This document shows, one piece after another, positions 17,953 to 27,047 of a stretch of 59,472 bases of DNA. Under the pieces are notes generated by a model. It was not told the DNA's origin. It saw only the letters and a list, made by a program, of their open reading frames with translations, and did no database searches. Position 1 is the stretch's first letter. The number at the start of each line of letters is the position of its first letter. This DNA is from an uncultured Collinsella sp. (lineage in GTDB: Bacteria > Actinomycetota > Coriobacteriia > Coriobacteriales > Coriobacteriaceae), in assembly GCA_900546455.1 (NCBI GenBank), contig URCS01000004.1:1-59472 (forward strand), written 5' to 3'. The translations under genes and the position numbers were made by a program.

Positions 17953-17994
17953 AAGATTGGGGCACAGACCATAGGCCGGCACCCCAATCCATAC
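17953..17994 (-). terminator. Terminator of the secreted-protein gene
   Basis: On the minus strand GATTGGGG and CCCCAATC pair across a 19-nt loop and are followed by TTTCT. Confidence 0.6.
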
Positions 17995-18036
17995 ATAGGC
18001 ATCATAACGCGTTGATCATTCGATCATATGCCCAAC

Positions 18037-18921
18037 TTAATCAACTGAAACGCTGACGTCCATCCGCTGATCTCGGTCGCTATATCCGATCATCAGTTCC
18101 CGTCCCTTTTTATCCTTTGCGCAAAAACTGCTGTCATACGAATATTCGATGTCCTTGTATCCCTTTTTCTTGCAAGCTTTGATGTATTTGTCGTACCCAT
18201 CATGATCGACGCCAAATGCGACAAACGAAAGGCAGTCTTTTTCGTCTAACGACGTATAGACGATAGGGCAGTCAGGCTTCGGCAAGGATTTTGCAAGGGC
18301 TTTTGTTGGCCAGTCATACGCCTTGACACCGCCCTTTGATGAAGTCGTATAGGTTTTCGACTTGAAACTATAGTACTCGAGATATATCTTTCCATCGCCG
18401 CCTAGATAGGCAATAGTCGCCACTGAGGGCTCCATCAGGTCATATTGATTCTGCTGGGCATTGGCGACATAGTCACCATGGGTAATGCACGGAACGCTAT
18501 CAACCGATTCTCGCTTCTCGACGATTCGCTGGCTATCCGCCGTCATTTTCAGCGTTGAATAATCGTGCGTAGCCTCTTCCTCATCAAAAACGTCAGTAAA
18601 CAGAAGTTTCTGTTCGTCAGTCAACTCCCCTTTCGGCTCAAACTGAATAGTGAACTGAGCAATATCGAAGCTCGATTTATTGTCATATTCAAATGTCATC
18701 ATCTCGACGCCATCAACAACGCCTTCTGAGACACTCCAGTTTAGTTGATCGATTTTTACTGAATCCTTCTTACCTGGCTTTGGCTTCTTTCTGCTTTTCT
18801 TAGTCGCTGCAAATGCGCATGTCGGACTCCAGCCGCGACCCGTAATTCCGAGTGGTAGAGAAATGCCGATTAGCGCCGCCGCGCTAAAAGCCAGAACTGC
18901 CGTAAATAACTTTTTCTTCAT
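18037..18921 (-). CDS. Secreted protein of unknown function
   Basis: The 294-residue product starts with a clear signal peptide (MKKKLFTAVLAFSAAALIG, probable cleavage after CAFAA). A basic Lys/Pro linker follows, then a domain that describes itself only by composition. WSVSEGVVDGVEMMTFEYDN suggests a beta-rich first half, and the C-terminal YDKYIKACKKKGYKDIEYS and MIGYSDRDQRMDVSVSVD resemble small lipoprotein-like repeat domains seen in other Firmicutes and Actinobacteria. I cannot name a family with confidence. The region is AT-rich compared with the rest of the window. A role at the cell surface is inferred. Confidence 0.75.
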   Translation of the reverse strand: MKKKLFTAVLAFSAAALIGISLPLGITGRGWSPTCAFAATKKSRKKPKPGKKDSVKIDQLNWSVSEGVVDGVEMMTFEYDNKSSFDIAQFTIQFEPKGELTDEQKLLFTDVFDEEEATHDYSTLKMTADSQRIVEKRESVDSVPCITHGDYVANAQQNQYDLMEPSVATIAYLGGDGKIYLEYYSFKSKTYTTSSKGGVKAYDWPTKALAKSLPKPDCPIVYTSLDEKDCLSFVAFGVDHDGYDKYIKACKKKGYKDIEYSYDSSFCAKDKKGRELMIGYSDRDQRMDVSVSVD

Positions 18922-19076
18922 TACATATCCCTTGGTAGTCGTTTAACCTCCCCCTCGTCAAATAGCAGACGAATTGGCGACGCAGTGGCACTATTTGATT
19001 CAAGGGCGTGAACTGGATAAACATCGAGGGAAGGAGTGGGCCCTGTGCAATAAACTCCCCTCGTCAAAATGTCTAG

Positions 19077-19712
19077 CTAAAGAGGACGGGCAGACGGCGA
19101 ACGGTCATATCCGTTCGCGTCCGCCCGTCTCCAACGATCAAACGTCGATGCGCTAACGTTCAAAAGCATTGCGGCCTCTTGTCTCGTAACCTCACCTCCT
19201 TCGAATGATTTGATGACATCGCGGTAGCTATCCGGACGTTCGAGCGTCGGTCTCCCAAATCTCACACCCCGCAGACGCGCCGACGCGATACCCTCCGCCT
19301 GGCGCTGCTTTATGTTTTCGCGCTCCACCTGAGCCACGTAACTCAAAACCTGAAGCACTAGATCGGCAATAAAAGTCCCCGTAATTCCATTGGGTTGTTC
19401 GCGTGTATCAAGCAATGGCATATCGAGCACCACGATGGCAACGCGTTTGTCCGTCGTTAGGCGACGCCATTCATCGATAACTTCACGGTAGTCGCGACCC
19501 AATCGATCGATACTCTTAATCACCAGAACGTCCCCTTCGCGCAGACGACGAAGAAGACGCCGGTACTGAGGACGCCTGAAGTCCTTTCCACTCGCTTTGT
19601 CAGCATAGATCAAATTCGTTTGGACCGGAAACCGCTCCAGCGCATCCAGTTGGCGATCCAGGTTCTGATCTGCTGACGAAACTCGAGCATACCCATAGAT
19701 TCTGTTTTTCAT
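19077..19712 (-). CDS. Serine recombinase, resolvase/invertase family
   Basis: The 211-residue protein begins with YGYARVSSADQNLDRQ, where the first Ser of the RVSS motif is the expected nucleophile. It continues with the resolvase core (SIDRLGRDYREV), the long E helix and a C-terminal HTH (VTRQEAAMLLNVSASTFDRW). This is the small Tn3-resolvase/Hin-invertase layout. ATG 19712 follows AGGGGCA; an upstream ATG at 19733 is less likely. No transposase or invertible segment is next to it, so it may be the remnant or marker of a mobile insert in this AT-rich region. Confidence 0.9.
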   Translation of the reverse strand: MKNRIYGYARVSSADQNLDRQLDALERFPVQTNLIYADKASGKDFRRPQYRRLLRRLREGDVLVIKSIDRLGRDYREVIDEWRRLTTDKRVAIVVLDMPLLDTREQPNGITGTFIADLVLQVLSYVAQVERENIKQRQAEGIASARLRGVRFGRPTLERPDSYRDVIKSFEGGEVTRQEAAMLLNVSASTFDRWRRADANGYDRSPSARPL

Positions 19713-19949
19713 GATTGCCCCTATCAGCCGCACGATGGCAGCTTCAGCTCATCTGAGAGCCCACTCACAATAGGGCGTGCAAATTTCGCGAATGGGTTGA
19801 ACCCATTTTCGGGCTCCAACGTAAGCTATTCAAGCACCGCTTCGATAACGCACGGTGCCAACCTTATGCTTTGAAATAAAATTAATCGTTTTTAATTGAA
19901 ATTAACTAGAATAAAATGAAGTTAACCCGAGACGCTAAAGGAGGGCATA

Positions 19950-21050
19950 GTGAAATATCTCGAGAACCCGTTTACCCCCAGTTTTGGTGAGGTTCCTGCC
20001 CATCTCGCTGGCAGACAACAGATTATTCGGGATTTGGACCGTGCCTTCTTGAGCCAGCGTAGGCGCCCAGAATTGACCTCGATCTTCTCAGGCGCGCGTG
20101 GAACCGGTAAAACCGCTCTCATGTCGTCGCTCGCGACGAGGGCGGAATCCCACGGCTGGATAGCCGTAAAGGCGACCGCGCTCCCGGGAATGCTTGAGGA
20201 AATCGAGTTCGGGGCGAAACGTGCCGCAGGTCATCTCATCGACCCGTCTCACAACTTCGAAGTCACCGGTCTCGGAATTGCACCGCTCGGCAGCATCGAG
20301 GTCAATCGCGTTCACGATGCCTCAACCTGGCGTTATCGCATGAGCGACATCATCGACCAGCTCAACGAGGCGGGCACCGGTCTGCTCGTCACGGTTGACG
20401 AGGTGGACCCGACACTCGACGAGATGATTCAGCTCGCAGCGACGTATCAGCACTTTGTGACCGATGGGAAACGCGTCGCCCTGCTCATGGCGGGACTTCC
20501 CAATAACGTCTCGACGTTGCTGAACCACAAGACGGTCTCGTTCCTTCGCCGTGCCCAACAATATCATCTGGGTCGCATTGCCGACTATGACGTACGCGAG
20601 GCCTTGATTCGCACAATCCAAGAAAACGATCGCCTGGCAGATACTGAGGGAATCGATAGAGCCGTTCGCTCGATCTCTGGTTTTCCCTTCCTATTGCAAC
20701 TCGTAGGCTACCGTGCCTGGGATCTCACAAGCGATTCGAAGGAAATCTCGTCACGCGACTTTGACCTGGGAATCAAAATCGCGCGCGACGAGATGGACGA
20801 CCGAATCCTCGCGGCAACCTATCGGGAACTCACTGCAGAGGACAAGCGATTCCTCATCGCCATGCTCGATGACGAGGAAGAATCCACCACCGCTGACCTT
20901 GTCGAGCGCCTTAAGCGTTCGCCGCAGCAGGTCTCCCGCTACCGACGTCGCATGATAGATGCCGGCATCATCGGGGAACGAGGACGGGGGCTCGTCGCAT
21001 TTGAATTGCCATTCTTCCGCGACTATCTCGCGGCTCAATGCGTGAAATAG
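19950..21050 (+). CDS. AAA+ ATPase with C-terminal winged helix
   Basis: GTG 19950 follows AAAGGAGGG. The 366-residue protein has Walker A GARGTGKT (48-55), Walker B LLVTVDEVD, a sensor-like segment GLPNNVS, the block FLRRAQQYHLG and a C-terminal winged-helix region (about 285-350). This is the layout of Orc1/Cdc6-like or DUF234-type ATPases in bacteria. It is homologous to the ATPase at 23606-24715: both share GLP, FLRRAQQ and LVGY in the same order. The upstream region is very AT-rich. Partner and substrate are unknown. Confidence 0.85.
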   Translation: MKYLENPFTPSFGEVPAHLAGRQQIIRDLDRAFLSQRRRPELTSIFSGARGTGKTALMSSLATRAESHGWIAVKATALPGMLEEIEFGAKRAAGHLIDPSHNFEVTGLGIAPLGSIEVNRVHDASTWRYRMSDIIDQLNEAGTGLLVTVDEVDPTLDEMIQLAATYQHFVTDGKRVALLMAGLPNNVSTLLNHKTVSFLRRAQQYHLGRIADYDVREALIRTIQENDRLADTEGIDRAVRSISGFPFLLQLVGYRAWDLTSDSKEISSRDFDLGIKIARDEMDDRILAATYRELTAEDKRFLIAMLDDEEESTTADLVERLKRSPQQVSRYRRRMIDAGIIGERGRGLVAFELPFFRDYLAAQCVK

Positions 21051-21060
21051 GCATCAATGA

Positions 21061-21086
21061 GGCAAAGGGGCTGTCCCTTTGTCGCA
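21061..21086. terminator. Bidirectional hairpin, GACAAAGGGACAG repeat copy 2
   Basis: GGCAAAGGG and CCCTTTGTC pair between the convergent ATPase and UvrA-like genes. CTGTCCCTTTGTCGCA at 21071-21086 matches the copies at 16993 and 24799. Confidence 0.65.
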
Positions 21087-21090
21087 TTGT

Positions 21091-23604
21091 CTATAGGTAG
21101 CGGCCGGTAATGCTCTTGGAGCAGGCAGCGATGTCGCCCGGCGTGCCGGCGCAGACGATTTGCCCGCCCGCGTCGCCACCGCCCGGGCCCATGTCGATCA
21201 CGTAATCGGCGTTACGGATAAGGTCGAGATCGTGTTCGATCACGATAACCGTGGCGTCCTTGGCAACGAGGCCGTCGAACACGTTCAACAGCACCTGAAC
21301 ATCGAGCGGATGCAGGCCAATCGTGGGCTCATCGAACACGAATACGGCATCATCCTGCACGCGGCTCATCTCGCTCGCGAGCTTAAGGCGCTGTGCCTCA
21401 CCGCCCGAAAGCGCCGGCGTGGGCTCGCCAAGCGTGAGATAACCCAGGCCCAGGTCGTGCAAGGTCTGCAAACGCGTCTGAACCTTCTTGAGTCCCACCG
21501 TGGCGTCGAGCGCCTCATCCACACTCATATCCATGAGCTGCGGCAACGTAAGCAGGCTCCCGTCCTTGCCCTCGCGATGGATATGCGAAGCCGCGTCTGC
21601 ATAACGTGAGCCGCGACATGCCGGGCAGACGATCTCGACATCGGGCAAAAACTGCACGTCGAGCGATATAGAGCCCGTGCCATCGCACGTAGGGCAGCGC
21701 AAGGCGCCGGTGTTGTAGCTAAAGGCGCCCGCCTTGTAGCCGGCTGCCTTAGCCTCGGACGTACGGGCGAAGGCGCGGCGCAGCTCATCATGGATGTCGG
21801 CATAGGTCGCCACCGTCGAGCGCACGTTGGCGCCGATAGGTGTAGCGTCAATCAGGTTTGCGCGTGCGATACCCTCGGCGTCGACCCAGCGCACATGGCT
21901 TGGCAGGCGCTCGCCAGTTGCCCGAGCCTTGAGCGCCGGGATGAGCGTCTCGAGCACCAACGTCGTCTTGCCCGAGCCCGAAACGCCCGTCACCGCAACG
22001 AGACGGCCGCGCGGGATATCGACTTCGAGCGGTTTAACGGTGTGGATAGCATTGGTCGCCATACGGATATGGCCCTGGTCGAACATTTCGTCGTCAGTCA
22101 CCTGCGGACGCAAGCGCTTGGGCTCTGAGCGCAAAAACGGCGCGATGCGGCTGCTCTGCGATTGCTCGACCTCGTCCACCGTACCAGCGGCAATCACATT
22201 ACCGCCGCCTGCTCCGGCGACGGGGCCCATCTCGACCAGGTAGTCGGCTTCCGCCAGCACACGCGTATCGTGGTCGACAACGACCACGGTGTTGCCGTCA
22301 TCCACCAGATCGCGCATTACGCCCACCAGGCCGTCGACATTGGCAGGATGCAAGCCAATCGAAGGCTCGTCCAGCACATAAAGCACGCCTGTCGATCGAT
22401 TGCGCACCACGCGAGCAAGCTGCACGCGCTGGCGTTCACCCGTGGAGAGCGTGGCACCGGCGCGGTCGAGTGAAAGGTAATCGAGACCCAGGTCGACCAG
22501 ACGACGGGCCGCGCCCAAAAACGAATCGCAGATATCCGTCGCCATGGGCTGCATCTCGGTCGGCAAGGATGCGGGCACCCCGCGCACCCACTCAATCGCA
22601 TCACCAAGCGTCATGGCCGCGGCCTGCGCCAGATTGACACCACGCACCTGGGGCTGGCGCGCAGCCTCGGAAAGACGCGTGCCGCCGCAATCACGGCATG
22701 GCCCCTCGCGCAGAAAGCGCGCAACGCGTTTTAAGCCCTTATCGTCCTTGACCTTGGCGAGCGCATTCTCGACGGTATAGACGGCGTTGTAATAGGTAAA
22801 GTCGAGCGGCGTGGCGCCCTCGCCATTTTTGGGAACGTAGAGAATGTGCTTCTTAACCGCCGGGCCGTGGAACACGATGTCGCGCTCTTGAGGAGTGAGC
22901 TGGTTAAACGGCACGTCGGTACGCACGCCCATCTCGCCAGCCACCTGCTTCATCAGATCCCACATGAGCGTGCCCCAGGGAAGCACCGCGCCCTCGTTGA
23001 TGGTCTTTGACTCGTCGGGCACCAGGCTCGCTTCGTCCACCTCGCGCATGACACCGGTGCCGCCGCAAGTAGGGCACGCGCCGCCGCTGTTAAAGGCAAG
23101 GTCCTCGGCACTCGGCGCGTAGAACTCGCGGCCGCATGCAGGGCACGTGAGCGACAGGCCAGCGGCCACGTTAAGGCTCGGCTCCACACGCGCCCCGCAA
23201 TGCGGGCACACATGATGGGCGCAACGGCTAAAGAGCAGACGCAGGCTATTGTTAAGCTCGGTCATGGTGCCAAAGGTGGAACGCACGCCCGGCACGCTAG
23301 GGCGCTGATGCAATGCGAGCGCCGCCGGCACGTGCAGTACCTCGTCCACCTGAGCGTGCTCGGCCTGCGTCAGGCGACGTCGAGTATAGGTGCTGAGCGC
23401 CTCCAGGTAACGACGCGAGCCCTCGGCATAAAGAACCCCCAGTGCCAGCGAGCTCTTGCCCGAACCCGACACGCCGGCAATACCCACGAGCTTTCCCAGC
23501 GGAATATCGATATCGATGTCCTTGAGGTTGTGTACACGTGCGCCACGTACCTCGATAGCCTGCGGGCTCATCTTCTGTTCCGTCACCTTTATCACCCTAC
23601 TCAT
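21091..23604 (-). CDS. UvrA-like ABC ATPase (UvrA paralogue)
   Basis: The 837-residue protein has two ABC ATPase modules. The first has Walker A GVSGSGKSSLA and signature LSTGERQRVQLA; the second has GVSGSGKTTLV and LSGGEAQRLKLA. Zinc-binding Cys clusters of the UvrA type (CPHC/CPAC, CPTC, CRDC, CPTC/CPAC) lie within them. It is about 100 residues shorter than housekeeping UvrA, like class II or antibiotic-associated UvrA paralogues, so it may not load UvrB. Its ATG lies one base after the stop of the upstream ATPase gene and has no clear ribosome binding site, which suggests translational coupling. A second in-frame ATG, 33 bases in, is an alternative start. Confidence 0.9.
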   Translation of the reverse strand: MSRVIKVTEQKMSPQAIEVRGARVHNLKDIDIDIPLGKLVGIAGVSGSGKSSLALGVLYAEGSRRYLEALSTYTRRRLTQAEHAQVDEVLHVPAALALHQRPSVPGVRSTFGTMTELNNSLRLLFSRCAHHVCPHCGARVEPSLNVAAGLSLTCPACGREFYAPSAEDLAFNSGGACPTCGGTGVMREVDEASLVPDESKTINEGAVLPWGTLMWDLMKQVAGEMGVRTDVPFNQLTPQERDIVFHGPAVKKHILYVPKNGEGATPLDFTYYNAVYTVENALAKVKDDKGLKRVARFLREGPCRDCGGTRLSEAARQPQVRGVNLAQAAAMTLGDAIEWVRGVPASLPTEMQPMATDICDSFLGAARRLVDLGLDYLSLDRAGATLSTGERQRVQLARVVRNRSTGVLYVLDEPSIGLHPANVDGLVGVMRDLVDDGNTVVVVDHDTRVLAEADYLVEMGPVAGAGGGNVIAAGTVDEVEQSQSSRIAPFLRSEPKRLRPQVTDDEMFDQGHIRMATNAIHTVKPLEVDIPRGRLVAVTGVSGSGKTTLVLETLIPALKARATGERLPSHVRWVDAEGIARANLIDATPIGANVRSTVATYADIHDELRRAFARTSEAKAAGYKAGAFSYNTGALRCPTCDGTGSISLDVQFLPDVEIVCPACRGSRYADAASHIHREGKDGSLLTLPQLMDMSVDEALDATVGLKKVQTRLQTLHDLGLGYLTLGEPTPALSGGEAQRLKLASEMSRVQDDAVFVFDEPTIGLHPLDVQVLLNVFDGLVAKDATVIVIEHDLDLIRNADYVIDMGPGGGDAGGQIVCAGTPGDIAACSKSITGRYL

Positions 23605-23605
23605 G

Positions 23606-24715
23606 TCATATAACTCGATCGCGAATGTACGCGCCCAGCATGGGCACGGTAAATCGGACGAGGCCGTATCCGGCAGCCTCGATGACGCGCTCGCGAATCA
23701 GGCTTGCGCGATATTTGCTCGCCCAGCTTTGGGTGCGATCGCAACGCTCAATGATATCCGCCATGCGAGTCGGTTTGCCCTCGTCAGCCGCCATGGCCTC
23801 GATAAAGAGGCGCTGCGGACTGCGCAACCCGTAATACAAGGGAGCGTCGACCGCTTCATAGAACTCGGAGACGGCATCGGCGTAGCCAGCCTCGACATCG
23901 CGCCTTTCAATGACTCGCGTGTTGCGCCGGACAGCAGACCGCCACATGTAATAGCCCACCAGCTGAACCATATAGGGATGCCCCATGCTTTTGCGCGCCG
24001 CAAGGTCCGCCGTCTCCGCGTCAACGTAAAGACCAGCGTCTTTGACCGTCTGGATATACGAATCGCGCACCTTGGGCAAAGATATCGCCCCCAGCGTACG
24101 CTGCTGGGCACGCCGCAAAAACGTCACGCTCGGCTCTTCGAGCAGATCGTCAACCATACTGGGTAAGCCGGCAAAAACAAGCGCAAGGCCGCGCTGGTCG
24201 CTATCGGACAAGCCCGTGGCATCCTGGTCTCCGAGCACCTGTTGATAGAGAACGGCAAGAGCCGCCAGCTCCTCGATAGACGCAGATTGAGCCTCGTCAA
24301 TCGCAAACAGTATGCCCTTGCCTGGACCGAGCTTCTTGAGGCGCTCGTTGACCAGCCCTCGCAACGTCTCGCCCTTTGCTCGCGCCGCCTCGACCGACAT
24401 CCGCCCAAACGACGGACCGAACTCCATTGACGTCACAACGGGTTTATTCGAGCGAAGCGCGTCGGCCAAGCGGTCGCATAAGCCAAGCGAAGCGGAATCG
24501 GAGACAACCGCCCATCCGCGCTCACTGGCCAGACGTTGCAGCTCCCGCAGGAGAACTGTCTTGCCGCAGCCGCGGTTTCCCGTAATGAGCATGAGCCTGC
24601 CCGGCGCTCCGGCGCCGTTATCGAGCCCTTCCTCGAAATCTTCGATGACCGACTCGCGACCGATGAGTATCGGAGGCCGCTTGCCTGCCGTTGGCTTAAA
24701 GGGATTTGGATTCAT
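23606..24715 (-). CDS. AAA+ ATPase coupled to the UvrA-like gene
   Basis: The 369-residue protein has Walker A GNRGCGKT (46-53), Walker B GILFAIDEAQ, GLPSMVDDLL, FLRRAQQRTLG and a C-terminal winged-helix region. It is homologous to the ATPase at 19950. GAGGAGG precedes the ATG. Its stop abuts the start of the UvrA-like gene, so the two should be made together. Known relatives include Orc1/Cdc6-like and DUF234 proteins found near transporters, nucleases and toxins. A function with the UvrA-like protein in DNA or RNA handling is inferred from position only. Confidence 0.85.
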   Translation of the reverse strand: MNPNPFKPTAGKRPPILIGRESVIEDFEEGLDNGAGAPGRLMLITGNRGCGKTVLLRELQRLASERGWAVVSDSASLGLCDRLADALRSNKPVVTSMEFGPSFGRMSVEAARAKGETLRGLVNERLKKLGPGKGILFAIDEAQSASIEELAALAVLYQQVLGDQDATGLSDSDQRGLALVFAGLPSMVDDLLEEPSVTFLRRAQQRTLGAISLPKVRDSYIQTVKDAGLYVDAETADLAARKSMGHPYMVQLVGYYMWRSAVRRNTRVIERRDVEAGYADAVSEFYEAVDAPLYYGLRSPQRLFIEAMAADEGKPTRMADIIERCDRTQSWASKYRASLIRERVIEAAGYGLVRFTVPMLGAYIRDRVI

Positions 24716-24749
24716 GTCGGCCTCCTCGGATTGGCAAACCCTGATAATA

Positions 24750-24779
24750 GTTATACCAACTTATACCGAGTTATACCAA
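24750..24779 (-). promoter_or_regulatory. Three tandem 10-bp repeats upstream of the ATPase gene
   Basis: Three head-to-tail units read GTTATACCAA, CTTATACCGA and GTTATACCAA on the plus strand, exactly one helical turn apart. They lie 35-64 bases before the ATPase start on the minus strand, where each unit gives GGTATAA, so they may overlap the promoter and be an operator. Confidence 0.6.
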
Positions 24780-24788
24780 TAGCATGGA

Positions 24789-24814
24789 ACAAAAGGAACT
24801 GCCCCTTTGTCACA
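24789..24814. repeat. GACAAAGGGACAG repeat, copy 3
   Basis: CTGCCCCTTTGTCACA at 24799-24814 covers the stop codon of the TetM-like gene. Together with ACAAAAGGAAC it can form a terminator-like hairpin on the minus strand. Confidence 0.6.
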
Positions 24815-26813
24815 TGTGGCCGAAAAACTCCGCGTCTGCTGCACGCCAGGGGCGGAAGGTGGCGGGATCGACCTTTACGTGTGCCGCGGCGGGTACGTCG
24901 TACCATTTGACCGTGTAACCGGCGCCGTGAGAGCAAAAGACCGAGTCGGGCGTGTTGGGCAGATCGGCCTCGGGCTCATAGGCGGCCGCCTCTATAACGC
25001 GCTCGGCATCATGGCAAGCCGCATAGCCGGCGAACTCCAGGTACAGATGCCCGCGACCGCTCGTGTAGGCGGCCACCTCCAGCGCGTAATCCTGCACCTC
25101 GGATGCTGGCACGCGACCCACAAGCTTTGTCCGGTCTCCCGCCATCGTCGGCGGCTCGTACTCGGCACCCATGCGTGTGGCATCCGAGAGCGTCCGGCCC
25201 ACGCACTCCCCCGGTACCTCGAGCTCAAAGCGATACCACGGCTCCAGCAGTACCGCCGCGCCGGCCTCACGCGCCTGCATGAGTCCCTGGCGAATCGCAC
25301 GGTACGTGGCCTGGCGAAAATCGCCGCCCTCGGTGTGTTTGGCATGCGCGCGACCGCCCGTGAGCGTAATGCGCACATCGGTGATGGGCGAGCCAGTCAG
25401 CACGCCCAGGTGGTCGCGCTCCATGGCGTTGGTGAGTGCCAAACGCTGCCAGTTAAGATCGAGCTCGTCGGTCGAGGTCACGGTGCCAAACTGCACGCCC
25501 GAACCCGCTGGCAACGGCTCCAGGCGCAAATGCACCTCGGCATAGTGGCGCAGCGGCTCAAAGTGGCCCACGCCCTCGACCGGCTGCGAAATAGCCTCCT
25601 TATAGAGAATGCCGCCAGACTCAAACTCAACCGAAAGGTCAAAGCGATCGGCCAACACCCGCTGCACGACCTCGAGTTGCACAGCGCCCATCAACTGCAA
25701 ATGAATCTGCTCTAGATGCGTATTCCAGCTTACGCCGAGCATGGGATCTTCATCCGCCAGCTCAGTCAACGCTTTGAACACCGCATGAACATCGTGTTCG
25801 CCCGGAAGCACCGTATAGGTAAGGACCGGCGCAATGACGGGTGCATCGCCCGCGGGCTCCGCGCCCAGGGCGTCCCCCGGGCGAACGTGCGCAAGACCCG
25901 TCACGGCACAAATACCGCCAGCAGCAACTTCTTGGGCAAGCTCATACTTCTCGCCGTTATAGATGCGTACCTGATCGACCTTCTGCTCCCATGCCTCGGC
26001 ACCGGAACGTCCGTCAATCATCTGCTTGGCATGCAGCGTGCCGCCGGTCACTTTAAGCCATGCCAAGCGCTCGCCGCGATCCCCGCGGCTGACACGATAG
26101 ACGCGCGCGGCAAACTCCGGGTGCCATGCCTGTTCACGCATCAGCGCGCATATGCCGTCCAGCAGCTCGTCCACGCCTTGGTCCTTGAGCGCCGAGCCGG
26201 CAAAACATGGAAAGAGCTTGCGCTCGGCAACCATGCGCGACAGCGTTGCGACAGAAAGCTCACCCGCCTCAAGAAACTCCTCGAGCGCCGCCTCGTCCAA
26301 CGCAGCAGCGTCCTCCTGAACGGCGCCGCCCGCCAGCAGTTCGTTGGCATCCAGGCAGCCCTCGGAAAGACGTTGCCCAAGTTGTGCCAACAAGACATCG
26401 CGGCCGGGATTCTCCAAATCGATTTTGTTGATATAGATAAACGTCGGGATGTCATAACGTGTAAGCAGACGCCACAGGGTTTCGGTATGACCCTGTACGC
26501 CATCGTTGGCACCCACAACCAAAATCGCGTAGTCGAGCGCGCGCAGCGTGCGCTCCGCCTCGGCAGAAAAATCGACATGCCCCGGCGCATCCACGAGCAT
26601 GACGTGGGTATCGCCATGGTCGAGCACGGCCTGCGACGAGAAGATCGTAATGCCACGCTCACGCTCGATCGCGTTCGTGTCCAGATGCGAATCGCCATCG
26701 TCCACGCGGCCGCGCTTGCGAATGCGACCCGCGTTGAACAACATGGCCTCGGCCAGCGTGGTCTTGCCGGCATCGACATGCGCCAAGATTCCAACGACCG
26801 CTTGCTTCGACAT
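24810..26813 (-). CDS. TetM/EF-G-like translational GTPase
   Basis: The 667-residue protein starts like ribosomal-protection proteins: GILAHVDAGKTTLAEAML (G1), RERGITI (switch I), DAPGHVDF (G3) and NKIDLE (G4). Domains II-V follow, with an EF-G-like C-terminus. It is close in length to TetM/TetO and OtrA (about 640-670). ATG 26813 follows AGAGGAGAG. The family includes tetracycline-resistance factors and chromosomal relatives that act on stalled or stressed ribosomes, and sequence alone does not show that it confers resistance. No leader peptide typical of tet(M) was seen upstream. Confidence 0.88.
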   Translation of the reverse strand: MSKQAVVGILAHVDAGKTTLAEAMLFNAGRIRKRGRVDDGDSHLDTNAIERERGITIFSSQAVLDHGDTHVMLVDAPGHVDFSAEAERTLRALDYAILVVGANDGVQGHTETLWRLLTRYDIPTFIYINKIDLENPGRDVLLAQLGQRLSEGCLDANELLAGGAVQEDAAALDEAALEEFLEAGELSVATLSRMVAERKLFPCFAGSALKDQGVDELLDGICALMREQAWHPEFAARVYRVSRGDRGERLAWLKVTGGTLHAKQMIDGRSGAEAWEQKVDQVRIYNGEKYELAQEVAAGGICAVTGLAHVRPGDALGAEPAGDAPVIAPVLTYTVLPGEHDVHAVFKALTELADEDPMLGVSWNTHLEQIHLQLMGAVQLEVVQRVLADRFDLSVEFESGGILYKEAISQPVEGVGHFEPLRHYAEVHLRLEPLPAGSGVQFGTVTSTDELDLNWQRLALTNAMERDHLGVLTGSPITDVRITLTGGRAHAKHTEGGDFRQATYRAIRQGLMQAREAGAAVLLEPWYRFELEVPGECVGRTLSDATRMGAEYEPPTMAGDRTKLVGRVPASEVQDYALEVAAYTSGRGHLYLEFAGYAACHDAERVIEAAAYEPEADLPNTPDSVFCSHGAGYTVKWYDVPAAAHVKVDPATFRPWRAADAEFFGHM

Positions 26814-27047
26814 GGCTCTCCTCTTATTGCAAGCCCATCGCACGCGGCAACGGGCATCCTTGTTCCACACTGGATGATACAATGTACGGGCCGGCGGGCG
26901 AAGCGAGCCCTATCCCCCGACCGAGCTCATCGCCCCGCGTTGCCGCGCAGCGATTTTCGTAGGTTCGCGCCTTGCGAAAGCCGGCACCTCCCCTTTTTGT
27001 CTGCCTGGGCTCATCTGGGGCGATAACAACGCGAGCCCCACAACAAC

